The notes beneath the pieces are model-generated. The model was not told where the DNA came from. It did no database searches and saw only the letters and a program-made list of their open reading frames with translations. From JAIXWP01 sp964428835 (lineage in GTDB: Bacteria; Bacteroidota; Bacteroidia; Flavobacteriales_D; Sanyastnellaceae), in the NCBI GenBank assembly GCA_964428835.1, contig CAYRZQ010000005.1, forward strand, positions 47,115-111,114: DNA of 64,000 nt. Direction: 5' to 3'. The translations under genes and the position numbers were made by a program. This document shows, one piece after another, positions 45,801 to 53,457 of the stretch (positions are counted from its first letter, which is position 1; each line of letters starts with the position of its first letter).

Positions 45801-46026
45801 CATCATAAAACTGATATCCAATAGAGTGTGGTGTAATGAAAACGGTGATTTGATCGAAATGCGCATAGTACAAGACGTGCTGCGGGGCACCGGGTAAGCT
45901 GTGTTTTACTTGACCTAAATTTTTCACGAACACCGGAGCCTTGCCTACGTCAGCAGCAGAGCCTGTGAAATGAATGCCGCAAAGCAGGAGAAAAGAGATA
46001 GTGAGGCGGAGTAAAAAAGTTCTCAT
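42823..46026 (-). CDS. SBBP-repeat secreted protein with T9SS tail
   Basis: The 1067-aa protein has a signal peptide (FLLRLTISFLLLCGIHFTGSA). A conserved N-terminal domain follows (VFVKNLGQV to VIRFYYSNA). From about residue 240 to 700 at least seven 55-65-residue repeats are seen, each of the pattern WxSYLGGSGxDE, with IYVSGxTxS or similar (WTSYLGGSGFDEVRHS, WASYTGGANEDIINS, WSTYFGGSGDEFGAS, WSTYIGGSQTDELHQ, WMSYFGGEGQDKALG). This is the SBBP beta-propeller repeat. Ig/PKD-like segments come next, then a type A sorting tail (ILLYPNPANEFITLDS). The role is probably adhesive or surface-structural. Confidence 0.85.
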   Translation of the reverse strand: MRTFLLRLTISFLLLCGIHFTGSAADVGKAPVFVKNLGQVKHSLPGAPQHVLYYAHFDQITVFITPHSIGYQFYDGKFLSIEKLESQLTEMFLLGSKIPTDIIGENKTKYTETHFSPETGKTLVCETFEKVIIKNIYPSIDWVIYIQEDHIKYDFIVHPGANENVIRFYYSNATSAELNESGGIDVVTPFGLIKEQKPVSFLNQSGKIASAFKKVNGAFSFEIDEYSKTETLTIDPDVVWTSYLGGSGFDEVRHSVIDEEGNIYTTGMTSATQGIALAGAQMNYGGGNYDAFIAKYDRDGALLWCSYFGGAQSDFGNAIALDDIGNIYLGGSTSSTTGIGFNGADNSYNGGLYDGFIAKFSATGVLVWASYTGGANEDIINSIDVDQNDKLVILGTTGSQNFLSNPSHQSVYGGGVSDIFIQCFDLNGVNQWSTYFGGSGDEFGASILFTEDHRICFAGNTSSSNNIALNAYQMQYGGGQSDGALAQLDEEGFIIWSTYIGGSQTDELHQISLNRFNHLYVSGSSSSTNAISTSGAMQSANAGGSFDGVIARFNLQGDRVWMSYFGGEGQDKALGVACDELGNVYLAGITSSLNNIAYNPFQQDIGGGNDLFFAFFDSTGTRAWSSYLGGSGDEFLRSISPDENSKLIFAGNSASVAGALNGWDTSYGGATDGFFGKVQDCNNPYVTVDPLGETTFCYGESVGLSVGGADTFLWSTDEDATVITVDTTKTVYAIGTMNGTGCRALSNVIEIEALYTPTVIAFTPDNTTLCGGGSITIYAESEDEFEFFLWSNEMTGDSIVVTEEGTYNVGAVAENGCIGRSDNISVTIVPPPTVQAAVAFDVVCISVPTVNFIGLPFGGNFIGNGMNGNQFIPEIAGGGEHEIYYEWIDPETGCMGVSDVMSIEVLFSDVMLFVDNTEFCVFDSPMDLFGYPEGGFYVGPGVSESTFYPEMAGPGQHEIAYVILDENGCYNRSESIITVDACTAVEESAFAKSILLYPNPANEFITLDSDLIKNSHLRIFDITGKEVYNAQSINEKTTIDINAFQSGVYTIIISNESDTAHLKFIKS

Positions 46027-46316
46027 AGCATTTGATTTTAAATAAAATGTTTTGCAGCATTTTTTACCACTCCAAACCTAGGAATGTTAGTTTTTCTCAC
46101 TCATTAAATCATTGGTTTTATTAACGTTAGGTTATCAAATCGGTATGAAAGGCAATTTTCAAAATATCAATGTAAGATTTAGGGGTTTGACTATTTTTAA
46201 TCAAAAAGTGAAAGCGTGGTATGAAGTTAAAAATTCGAAGTATGAATGGAATTAAACCTTTTCATTAACGAGTCGTTTTTTTATGTAATGTTGCTAAAAA
46301 CCAACCGAAACCGAAC
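46027..46316. other. Divergent intergenic region
   Basis: This 290-bp AT-rich gap lies between two divergently transcribed genes, the SBBP protein and the TonB-dependent receptor. No gene or hairpin is visible. TAATGTTG near 46286-46293 is one base from the -7 consensus for the receptor gene. Confidence 0.4.
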
Positions 46317-48719
46317 ATGAGGTGCATTTTTTTGAAGTCTAGTTTGTTAGCGCTCTTTTCTATTTTGTTTGTGAAATTAGAAGCGCAAAATGGAGAGCTG
46401 CGCGGTGTTGTTTTTGATGATGTAAGGAGCACTGTTCCTGGAGTGGAGGTTACGATTACACCTGGAGATTTTAAATTGAGAACAGACATGAATGGTGTTT
46501 TCAATTTGAAACTTTCCGACGGCGAGTACTTGGTGAAATGTGTATTCGCAGGATATAACCCGATTGAAGAAAGGGTCGTTGTAAAAGGAATTACTAATGT
46601 CGAATTTAGTTTTAAAGAGGCGTCTCAGGAATTGGATTTAGTGGTTGTTTCTGCGGGAAAATTCGAGCAAAACATTGGTGAAGTAACAGTGAGTATGGAG
46701 GTGATCAAGCCAAGACTATTGCAGGAAAAGAATTCAGTGTCAATTGATGAAATTTTGCAACAAACCCCTGGGGTGTCGATAGTAGATGGAGAGCCGCAGA
46801 TAAGGAGCGGTAGTGGTTATAGTTTTGGTGCAGGAAGTCGAGTACAAGTGCTTGTGGACAACTTACCCATGCTAAGTGGTGACGCTGGAAAACCAACATG
46901 GGAATTTTTACCAATAGAGAATTTATCACAAGTAGAAATTATTAAAGGAGCTTCAAGCGTACTTTATGGAAGCTCTGCACTCTCTGGAGTAATAAATATG
47001 CAGACAGCATTTCCTGGTGAGAAGCCCGAGACGCAGGTCACCGTGTTTCATGGCGTCTTTAGCAATCCACTTACTGATAGCGCTGTGTATTGGGGTGGCA
47101 ATTTGATGCGGAGTGGAGTGAATTTTTTACATAAAAGAAAAATCGGTCAATTGGATCTAGTGGTGGGCGGTTATTTTTTGGGAGACGACGGACATCTTGG
47201 CCCTATTAGAGATTCAATCGATGGGAGTATAGACAATGGATACAATCCATTTACATCAGATAGATACGCAAGTGATACCAGAGGTCGAATGAATTTGAAT
47301 CTGGGTTATAATTTCAAAAAGGTAGAAGGATTGAGTGTCGGATTACGTACGAATTGGAGTATGAGCAATTCATTGGGAACTTTTATTTGGCAGAATGCGA
47401 ACGAAGGACTGTATGATGCTTTTGCGGGAAGCGCTACTAGAACAAAACAACTTCTTGGTACAGTTGATCCATACATCACCTACACCGGCAAGCGAGGCGC
47501 GAAGCATGCGCTACGTTCGAGATGGCAATCCTTGGATAATGAGAATGACAACAATCAAGGAAATTTTAGCGATGTATTTTATTCTGAATATCAGTACCAA
47601 CAAAATTGGGATACACTCGGAGTAAAAGGATTGAATACAACTTTTGGTTTGGTGAATATGACGACCACCTCGCGTGGAGAGCTATATACAGGAGGCAATC
47701 CCGATGGAGTGAATCACTCTTTAAATCAGGCAGCCTTTTTACAGCTTGATCTAAAGGTCAAGGAGCGCTTGAATATGTCTGGCGGAATTCGTTACGAGAG
47801 ATTTGTTATCAATGGAGAAAGTGAGGGAAGACCGGTATTTCGCATTGGAACTAACTATAGAATATTTAGAGCAACATATTTAAGAGCATCTTATGGAGAA
47901 GGCTATCGTTTCCCTTCAATTGCCGAAAAATTCATTGTAACTGCTTTGGGCTCATTGCAGATTTATGCCAATCCAGAGTTGAGGTCAGAGACTTCCTACA
48001 ACGTAGAATTCGGAATCAAACAGGGCTATATGTTGGGGAAACTAAAGGGATTTTTGGATGTGGCTTTATTCCAACAAGAGTTTGAGAATTTTATAGAATT
48101 CACTTTCGGCCAATGGGCGACTCCTCGCCTGGATAATTTACTTGGCTTCGGATTTAAGTCAGTGAATACTGGAAAGGCGCGGGTGAGAGGTCTAGAGCTT
48201 AGCGCTCTTGGTGAAGGAAAAGTAGGCCCTGTGTTGCTTCAGTTTTTAGCTGGATATACTTACACGATGCCAATCAGCTTGACTCCTGATTTGGTATATG
48301 CCAGATCTACGAATTTGAGTCAGACACCACTGACGTATGCCAATACAAGTTCAAATTCAACGGATAATATTTTAAAATATAGAATGATACACCTGGTACG
48401 CGGTGATCTTCAAGCTACATTCCGCAAATACTCATTGGGAGCAAGTGTTCGATACAACAGCAACATGGTGAATATTGATAATGCATTTGAATTTTTGGAA
48501 ACAAATCTTCCCGCATTGTTCAATCCTGGTATTGTGCAATGGAGAAATGAGAATAAAGATGGCGACTACGTGATTGATGCACGTTTGGGATACAAGGTAA
48601 ATCAACACCATCGGATTGCACTTGTGGTAAATAATTTACTCAACAGAGAATATGCAATTCGACCTTTGAGTATTGAGGAACCGAGGCTAACAACAATTCA
48701 ATATACATTCAATTGGTAA
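46317..48719 (+). CDS. TonB-dependent receptor with carboxypeptidase-like N-terminal domain
   Basis: The 800-aa protein starts with a signal peptide ending in LEAQ and then a carboxypeptidase-regulatory-like domain (GELRGVVFDDVRSTVPGVEVTITPG, about 25-100). The plug domain follows (VSIDEILQQTPGVSIVDGEPQIRSG, VEIIKGASSVLYGSSALSGVIN), then a beta-barrel that ends in an aromatic-terminated strand (LTTIQYTFNW). It imports a ligand through the outer membrane with TonB energy. The ligand is not evident, and no SusD-like partner is adjacent. kdsB overlaps its 3' end by 7 bp. Confidence 0.93.
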   Translation: MRCIFLKSSLLALFSILFVKLEAQNGELRGVVFDDVRSTVPGVEVTITPGDFKLRTDMNGVFNLKLSDGEYLVKCVFAGYNPIEERVVVKGITNVEFSFKEASQELDLVVVSAGKFEQNIGEVTVSMEVIKPRLLQEKNSVSIDEILQQTPGVSIVDGEPQIRSGSGYSFGAGSRVQVLVDNLPMLSGDAGKPTWEFLPIENLSQVEIIKGASSVLYGSSALSGVINMQTAFPGEKPETQVTVFHGVFSNPLTDSAVYWGGNLMRSGVNFLHKRKIGQLDLVVGGYFLGDDGHLGPIRDSIDGSIDNGYNPFTSDRYASDTRGRMNLNLGYNFKKVEGLSVGLRTNWSMSNSLGTFIWQNANEGLYDAFAGSATRTKQLLGTVDPYITYTGKRGAKHALRSRWQSLDNENDNNQGNFSDVFYSEYQYQQNWDTLGVKGLNTTFGLVNMTTTSRGELYTGGNPDGVNHSLNQAAFLQLDLKVKERLNMSGGIRYERFVINGESEGRPVFRIGTNYRIFRATYLRASYGEGYRFPSIAEKFIVTALGSLQIYANPELRSETSYNVEFGIKQGYMLGKLKGFLDVALFQQEFENFIEFTFGQWATPRLDNLLGFGFKSVNTGKARVRGLELSALGEGKVGPVLLQFLAGYTYTMPISLTPDLVYARSTNLSQTPLTYANTSSNSTDNILKYRMIHLVRGDLQATFRKYSLGASVRYNSNMVNIDNAFEFLETNLPALFNPGIVQWRNENKDGDYVIDARLGYKVNQHHRIALVVNNLLNREYAIRPLSIEEPRLTTIQYTFNW

Positions 48720-49471
48720 AAAAAATTGTAGGAATAATTCCCGCTCGCTACGGGAGCACTCGTTTTCCAGGGAAACCGCTTGTTAAGGTTTTTGGGCGCG
48801 AGATGATACTGCGTGTGGTGGAGCAGGCGGAGCGTTGCATGCGTCTTTCAGAGGTGATTGTTGCTACCGACGACGAGCGCATTTTTGACGTAGTAGAAGC
48901 TGCGGGTAAAAGAGTGGTAATGACATCGACTGAACATATTTCGGGCACAGATCGATGCCTCGAGGCATATTTGGCCGCTTGTCCTGATGCGGATGCGATA
49001 ATTAACATTCAAGGGGATGAGCCCTTTGTGAAACCAGAGCAAATAGATGCTTTAGCAGCCTTGATAGAAAAGGATGAAGTGGATATAGCTTCGTTGTGCG
49101 TTAAAATTTCAGATGCTGCATGGCTTGAAGATCCCAATAAAGTCAAAGCAGTGCTTGATTCTAGAGGCAAGGCGCTGTATTTCAGCAGACAAGCCATTCC
49201 GTTTGTGCGGGGCATAGCTCCATCTCTTTGGCTGGAGCACCACGATTACTTCAAGCATTTGGGGCTTTATGCTTATAAGTCGGTTGTTTTGAAGCAGATA
49301 TGTACACTCTCACCATCGAGCTTGGAGTTAGCAGAGTCCTTGGAACAGCTTCGTTGGCTTCAATCGGGTTACAGCATTTACTTAGATGTAACTCCTTGGG
49401 AAACACCAGCAATAGACACTCCAGAAGATTTGGATGTCCTTTTAAAACAGAATTCATCCCAGTTCGAATAG
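48713..49471 (+). CDS. kdsB: 3-deoxy-manno-octulosonate cytidylyltransferase
   Basis: The enzyme activates Kdo as CMP-Kdo for lipopolysaccharide. The 252 aa have the family N-terminus IIPARYGSTRFPGKPL, the signature NIQGDEPFV and the conserved YFSRQAIPF, with KHLGLYAYK in the second half. The start is TTG at 48713, since no ATG lies before the conserved region. It overlaps the receptor gene by 7 bp and ends 22 bp before the HU/SPOR gene. Confidence 0.95.
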   Translation: MVKKIVGIIPARYGSTRFPGKPLVKVFGREMILRVVEQAERCMRLSEVIVATDDERIFDVVEAAGKRVVMTSTEHISGTDRCLEAYLAACPDADAIINIQGDEPFVKPEQIDALAALIEKDEVDIASLCVKISDAAWLEDPNKVKAVLDSRGKALYFSRQAIPFVRGIAPSLWLEHHDYFKHLGLYAYKSVVLKQICTLSPSSLELAESLEQLRWLQSGYSIYLDVTPWETPAIDTPEDLDVLLKQNSSQFE

Positions 49472-49481
49472 GTAGAATTTA

Positions 49482-49489
49482 TATCTTTG
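49482..49489 (+). promoter_or_regulatory. Candidate -7 element for the HU/SPOR gene
   Basis: TATCTTTG matches exactly and ends 4 bp before the ATG at 49494, so transcription would begin at or near the start codon. It could give a leaderless mRNA. No clear TTG lies at -33. Confidence 0.4.
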
Positions 49490-49493
49490 CGTT

Positions 49494-50573
49494 ATGCGTT
49501 TAGAAGGTTACCTAACAGATTTGTTGTATGCACACGATTGTGTCATCGTCCCCGGTTTTGGAGGATTGGTGGCTAATTACCGTGGGGCTCGACTCAACAA
49601 AACAACGCATGTTATTTATCCTCCTTCAAAGCATGTTGGCTTCAATCGTCATTTGATTCAGAATGATGGCTTGTTGGCAAATCACATTGCGATGATTACA
49701 GGTACTTCTTATGTAGAGGCTACCAAGGAGCTCGATCGTTTGGTAAACGAGTTCAAAAATCAACTGCACAAACAGGGGCGTGCCTCATGGGAAAAGATTG
49801 GAGTCTTTTTTAATGACAACAATGGAACTCTTCAATTTATTCCTGAAGAGCAAAACAACTTTCTGCCGGATTCTTTCGGCTTATCGGCTATTCAACTTCA
49901 ACCAGTTGCCAAAACCATAATTCCTATGGAAATAGAAACCAAACAGGAAGAGGAGAAAGTGGTAAAGATGACGCCTCAAACGAAGTCAAATTGGAAGTGG
50001 ATTGCTGCGGTGGCTATTCCAATTGCCGCTGGAGCTACGATTTGGTTGGGCTCGACCAAGATCCAAGGTAACTTTGATTTTGCATCCATGAATCCATTTC
50101 AGAAACATGAGGTTCAGGGAAAATATAAAATGCTAACACCGAATGAACGTTCGGTTGAGTCTTTTCCGAGTGAAACAGGTTGGTCAGAAGCGCTTCAGCA
50201 AATGCCTGGAGCTTCTATCATTACTTATGATTTTGTAGAAGACAAAATAACTGATGTTGGTATCGATGTTTTAATTGAAAAGCCAGTGGCTAAGGCAGAT
50301 ACTACTTCTACAAAGTTTACAAAACCAGAAGTAAAGGCTGACTTAAATAATACCTCAGGCAGATTCAAAGTAATTGCGGGTGCCTTCGCAGTAGAAAGCA
50401 ACGCAGAAAAAATGATTGCTGAGCTAACTGCTGCAGGTTATCAGGCACATTTTGCAGGCAAAAGAGGTCCCTTGCATTTAGTAGCTTTCGGAAGCTTTGA
50501 TTCAGAAGCAGAGGCGAAAGAAGTGTTATTAAAAGTTCGTTCTGAAGGCCGCAGTGCCTGGATTAAGAAGTGA
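49494..50573 (+). CDS. HU-CCDC81 and SPOR domain membrane protein
   Basis: The 359-aa protein has an N-terminal HU/CCDC81-like region (about 1-125: MRLEGYLTDLLYAHDCVIVPGFGGLVANYRG, NRHLIQNDGLLANHIA). A membrane helix lies near residue 165-183 (WKWIAAVAIPIAAGATIWLG). A periplasmic linker leads to a SPOR domain (about 285-359: RFKVIAGAFAVESNAEKMIAE, PLHLVAFGSFDSEAEAKEVL). SPOR domains bind denuded peptidoglycan at division sites, so a link between the cytoplasmic HU-like part and septal wall is inferred. This arrangement is known in Bacteroidota. The HAD gene follows by 4 bp. Confidence 0.9.
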   Translation: MRLEGYLTDLLYAHDCVIVPGFGGLVANYRGARLNKTTHVIYPPSKHVGFNRHLIQNDGLLANHIAMITGTSYVEATKELDRLVNEFKNQLHKQGRASWEKIGVFFNDNNGTLQFIPEEQNNFLPDSFGLSAIQLQPVAKTIIPMEIETKQEEEKVVKMTPQTKSNWKWIAAVAIPIAAGATIWLGSTKIQGNFDFASMNPFQKHEVQGKYKMLTPNERSVESFPSETGWSEALQQMPGASIITYDFVEDKITDVGIDVLIEKPVAKADTTSTKFTKPEVKADLNNTSGRFKVIAGAFAVESNAEKMIAELTAAGYQAHFAGKRGPLHLVAFGSFDSEAEAKEVLLKVRSEGRSAWIKK

Positions 50574-50577
50574 TTTT

Positions 50578-51201
50578 ATGGTTAAAAATGTAATATTTGA
50601 TTTCGGAGGGGTATTCTTCGAAATAGACTATCACGCGCCCGTTCGTGAATTCAAAAAATTGGGATTTGAGAATTTTGAAGAAATATATTCTCAGGCATCA
50701 CAAACAGATTTATTTGACTTATTGGAAACTGGAAAAATTTCCAATGAGGATTTTTATAAAAAAATAGAGTCATACTGTCCTCCTGAAACGACGCGCCAGC
50801 AAGTAATTGACGCTTGGAATTCGATCCTTCTTTTCATTGATGAGTCGAAGGTAGAAATCGCTCGAGAAGTGAAGTCAAAGAATTATCCGACCTTTTTGCT
50901 GAGCAACACGAATGCTATTCATGTAGCGGAATTTGAAAGAATGATAGATGAAAAAATGGGGCTAACTCGTTTTAAGTCATGTTTCGATAAAGTATATTAT
51001 TCAAATGAGATAGGAATAAAGAAGCCTTATCCGGAGACATTTTTAGCCGTTTGTGAGTGGAATAATCTGATTCCTGGAGAAACACTCTTTATCGATGACT
51101 CGATCCAGCATGTGGAGGGCGCAAAAAAAGCCGGGCTCCAAGTTGCACACTTAAAGCCCGGCAATTCATTGAGGGATATTATTGATTTTTTTATTCCTTG
51201 A
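50578..51201 (+). CDS. HAD-superfamily hydrolase
   Basis: The 207-aa protein is of the HAD-IA type. The nucleophile motif is VIFDFGGVFFEID, motif II is LLSNTNA, motif III has EIGIKKPYPE, and motif IV is LFIDDSIQHVEGAKKAGL. A four-helix cap lies between. The start is ATG 50578; an earlier in-frame ATG at 50554 would extend into the SPOR gene. It resembles YihX-like sugar/nucleotide phosphatases, but the substrate is unknown. It overlaps the convergent oligopeptidase gene by 11 bp. Confidence 0.88.
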   Translation: MVKNVIFDFGGVFFEIDYHAPVREFKKLGFENFEEIYSQASQTDLFDLLETGKISNEDFYKKIESYCPPETTRQQVIDAWNSILLFIDESKVEIAREVKSKNYPTFLLSNTNAIHVAEFERMIDEKMGLTRFKSCFDKVYYSNEIGIKKPYPETFLAVCEWNNLIPGETLFIDDSIQHVEGAKKAGLQVAHLKPGNSLRDIIDFFIP

Positions 51202-53362
51202 TGCCAGCTAAGTCCAGCATGAAGGCGTATTCCATCGCGATTTCTTTCAAATATTCATAGCGACCGCTCTTGCCTCCGTGGCCCGCATCCATATTGCACC
51301 AAAGCAATAATAGATTTTCATCTGTTTTATAATCACGCATTTTTGCGACATATTTCGCTGGTTCCCAATATTGAACTTGACTGTCCCAATAACCGGTAGT
51401 GACGAGGATGTTAGGATAATCTTTGCGTTCAATATTATCATAGGGAGAGTATGACTTCATATAGTCGTAGTACTCTTTGTTTTTTGGATTTCCCCATTCA
51501 TCAAATTCAAAAGTTGTGAGTGGAATGGTTTCGTCGAGCATGGTGGTCACGACATCAACAAACGGCACTGCTGAAATAATTCCGCGCCACATGCTGGGAG
51601 CCATATTTGTAACCGCACCCATTAATAGTCCACCGGCACTACCGCCCATCGCAAAGAGCTTACTATTTGAAGTGTATTTTTCGTTTACGAGAAACTCACC
51701 ACAATTGATGAAGTCGGTGAATGTATTCTTCTTGTTTAAGAGCTTTCCATTCTCATACCACTCGCGTCCCATTTCTTGACCACCTCTGATATGTGCGATA
51801 GCGAATACAAAACCTCTGTCGAGCAATGATAGTCTTGTCGAGCTAAATGTTGCGTCGATGGAATAGCCATAACTGCCATAAGCATAGAGCAACAATGGTG
51901 CGCTTCCGTTGCGATTGAATCCTTTTTTGTAAACGAGGCTTATGGGCACCTTGGTTCCATCATTCGCTGTTGCATACAAGCGCTCAGAAATATACTGAGT
52001 TGCATCGTAGCCGCCAACTACTTCTTGTTGCTTCAACAATTTGCGCTCTTTGGTGGCCATGTTGTAGTCAAATGTGCTGCTTGGAGTAGTCAATGAGGTA
52101 TATCCAAATCTGAGAATATCAGTATTGAAATCTGGATTTGCGCCTACGCCAGCAGAGTATGCAGGATCGGGAAATTCTAAGTAATGTTCGCTCTTATCTT
52201 TCCACTGAATAATACGCAACTGTGTCAAACCATTTTTTCGTTCATCAACCACAAGATAATTTGTGAAAATGGTAATACCTTCAAGCAATACGTCAGGTCT
52301 GTGGGCAATGACTTCTACCCAGTTTTCCTTTTCCGTTTTGTTGATGTTTGTTTTCATCAAACGGAAGTTTTTAGCATTGAGATTGGTTACAATGTAAAAG
52401 TCATCACCATAATGATCAATACCATATTCTAGATTTCTTTCACGTTTCTGAATAAGTCTGAATTGACCGTTGGGATTGTTTGCATCGAGCACTCTGTACT
52501 CTTGTGACACTGTTTGTGAACTTCCGATTACGATGAACTTTTTACTTTTTGTTTTATAAACGAAACAAGAAAATTCCTCGTCACTTTCCTCAAACACCAA
52601 TTGATCTTGATCTTGTGAGGTTCCCAGCGTATGACGCCAAATCTGGGAGTCACGGAGTGTTTGAGGATCTTTTTTAGTGTAAAAAACGGTCTTGTTATCG
52701 TTTGCCCAGACACCACCACCGCTGGTACCTTCGATCACATCATTCAGTTTTTGTCCATTTTCAAGGTTTACAAATTCGAGTGTGTAAATTCTTCTGCTTA
52801 CGATATCAGTACCGTAGCAAAGTAGCTTGTTGTCTTCACTTACTTCATAGCCTCCGAGTGCCCAATAGTCTTTGCCTTTCGCGAGAGCTGGACCATCCAC
52901 GAGAATTTGTTCTTGCCCAGACTCCATGCTTTCTTTTTTTCTACAATAGAATGGATAGTCTTGACCAGCTTCAAAACGGGTATAATACCAATAGCCATTG
53001 TCTTTGACGGGGACACTTTCATCCGTTTCCTTAATGCGCCCTTTCATTTCGGTAAAGAGTTTTTCTTTCAGGGCATCGGTATGAGCAAGCATTTTTTTAG
53101 TGTACTCATTTTCTGCATTGAGATAGTCGAGCACATCTTTTGTTTGCTGATCTCTAGCGCTGTCAGGAGCATTCTTTTGCTCATCACTCAGACGCATCCA
53201 GTAGTAATCATCAACACGGGTATCACCATGCGTAGTGATTGAGTGGGGAATTTTCTTTGCAACAGGGTAATTTGACATATCCGGATTTTTAGAATCTTTT
53301 TGATTGGAGCTACACGCAGAAGCTACAAGAACGACGGCGCCGATAATGAATAAATTCTTCAT
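51191..53362 (-). CDS. ptrB: Prolyl oligopeptidase-family lipoprotein (oligopeptidase B-like)
   Basis: The 723-aa protein has a lipoprotein signal (FIIGAVVLVASAC, Cys 17). An N-terminal seven-bladed propeller (about 75-440; DDYYWMRLSDEQKN, YYTRFEAGQDYPFYCRKK) precedes the alpha/beta hydrolase domain (about 450-720). The catalytic Ser is in GGSAGGLLMG, the Asp in GYWDSQVQYWEPAKY and the His in MDAGHGGKSGR. It should cut short peptides after basic residues. Oligopeptidase B is normally cytoplasmic; the lipobox places this copy on the envelope, as in other Bacteroidota. The symbol is by family similarity. Confidence 0.9.
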   Translation of the reverse strand: MKNLFIIGAVVLVASACSSNQKDSKNPDMSNYPVAKKIPHSITTHGDTRVDDYYWMRLSDEQKNAPDSARDQQTKDVLDYLNAENEYTKKMLAHTDALKEKLFTEMKGRIKETDESVPVKDNGYWYYTRFEAGQDYPFYCRKKESMESGQEQILVDGPALAKGKDYWALGGYEVSEDNKLLCYGTDIVSRRIYTLEFVNLENGQKLNDVIEGTSGGGVWANDNKTVFYTKKDPQTLRDSQIWRHTLGTSQDQDQLVFEESDEEFSCFVYKTKSKKFIVIGSSQTVSQEYRVLDANNPNGQFRLIQKRERNLEYGIDHYGDDFYIVTNLNAKNFRLMKTNINKTEKENWVEVIAHRPDVLLEGITIFTNYLVVDERKNGLTQLRIIQWKDKSEHYLEFPDPAYSAGVGANPDFNTDILRFGYTSLTTPSSTFDYNMATKERKLLKQQEVVGGYDATQYISERLYATANDGTKVPISLVYKKGFNRNGSAPLLLYAYGSYGYSIDATFSSTRLSLLDRGFVFAIAHIRGGQEMGREWYENGKLLNKKNTFTDFINCGEFLVNEKYTSNSKLFAMGGSAGGLLMGAVTNMAPSMWRGIISAVPFVDVVTTMLDETIPLTTFEFDEWGNPKNKEYYDYMKSYSPYDNIERKDYPNILVTTGYWDSQVQYWEPAKYVAKMRDYKTDENLLLLWCNMDAGHGGKSGRYEYLKEIAMEYAFMLDLAGIKE

Positions 53363-53397
53363 AAGGTGAATTTGTGGCGAAATATAGCCACAAAAAA

Positions 53398-53442
53398 GAA
53401 AAACGCCCCCTCGCCGAGGCGAGATGGACGTTTTCTTTTTTT
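53398..53442 (-). terminator. Terminator of the 1473-aa protein gene
   Basis: The hairpin pairs CTCGCC with GGCGAG, extended by outer AAACG/CGTTT pairs, between 53398 and 53442. T runs on both sides make it usable in either direction. Confidence 0.7.
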
Positions 53443-53457
53443 ACCCAAGAAAAAAAT

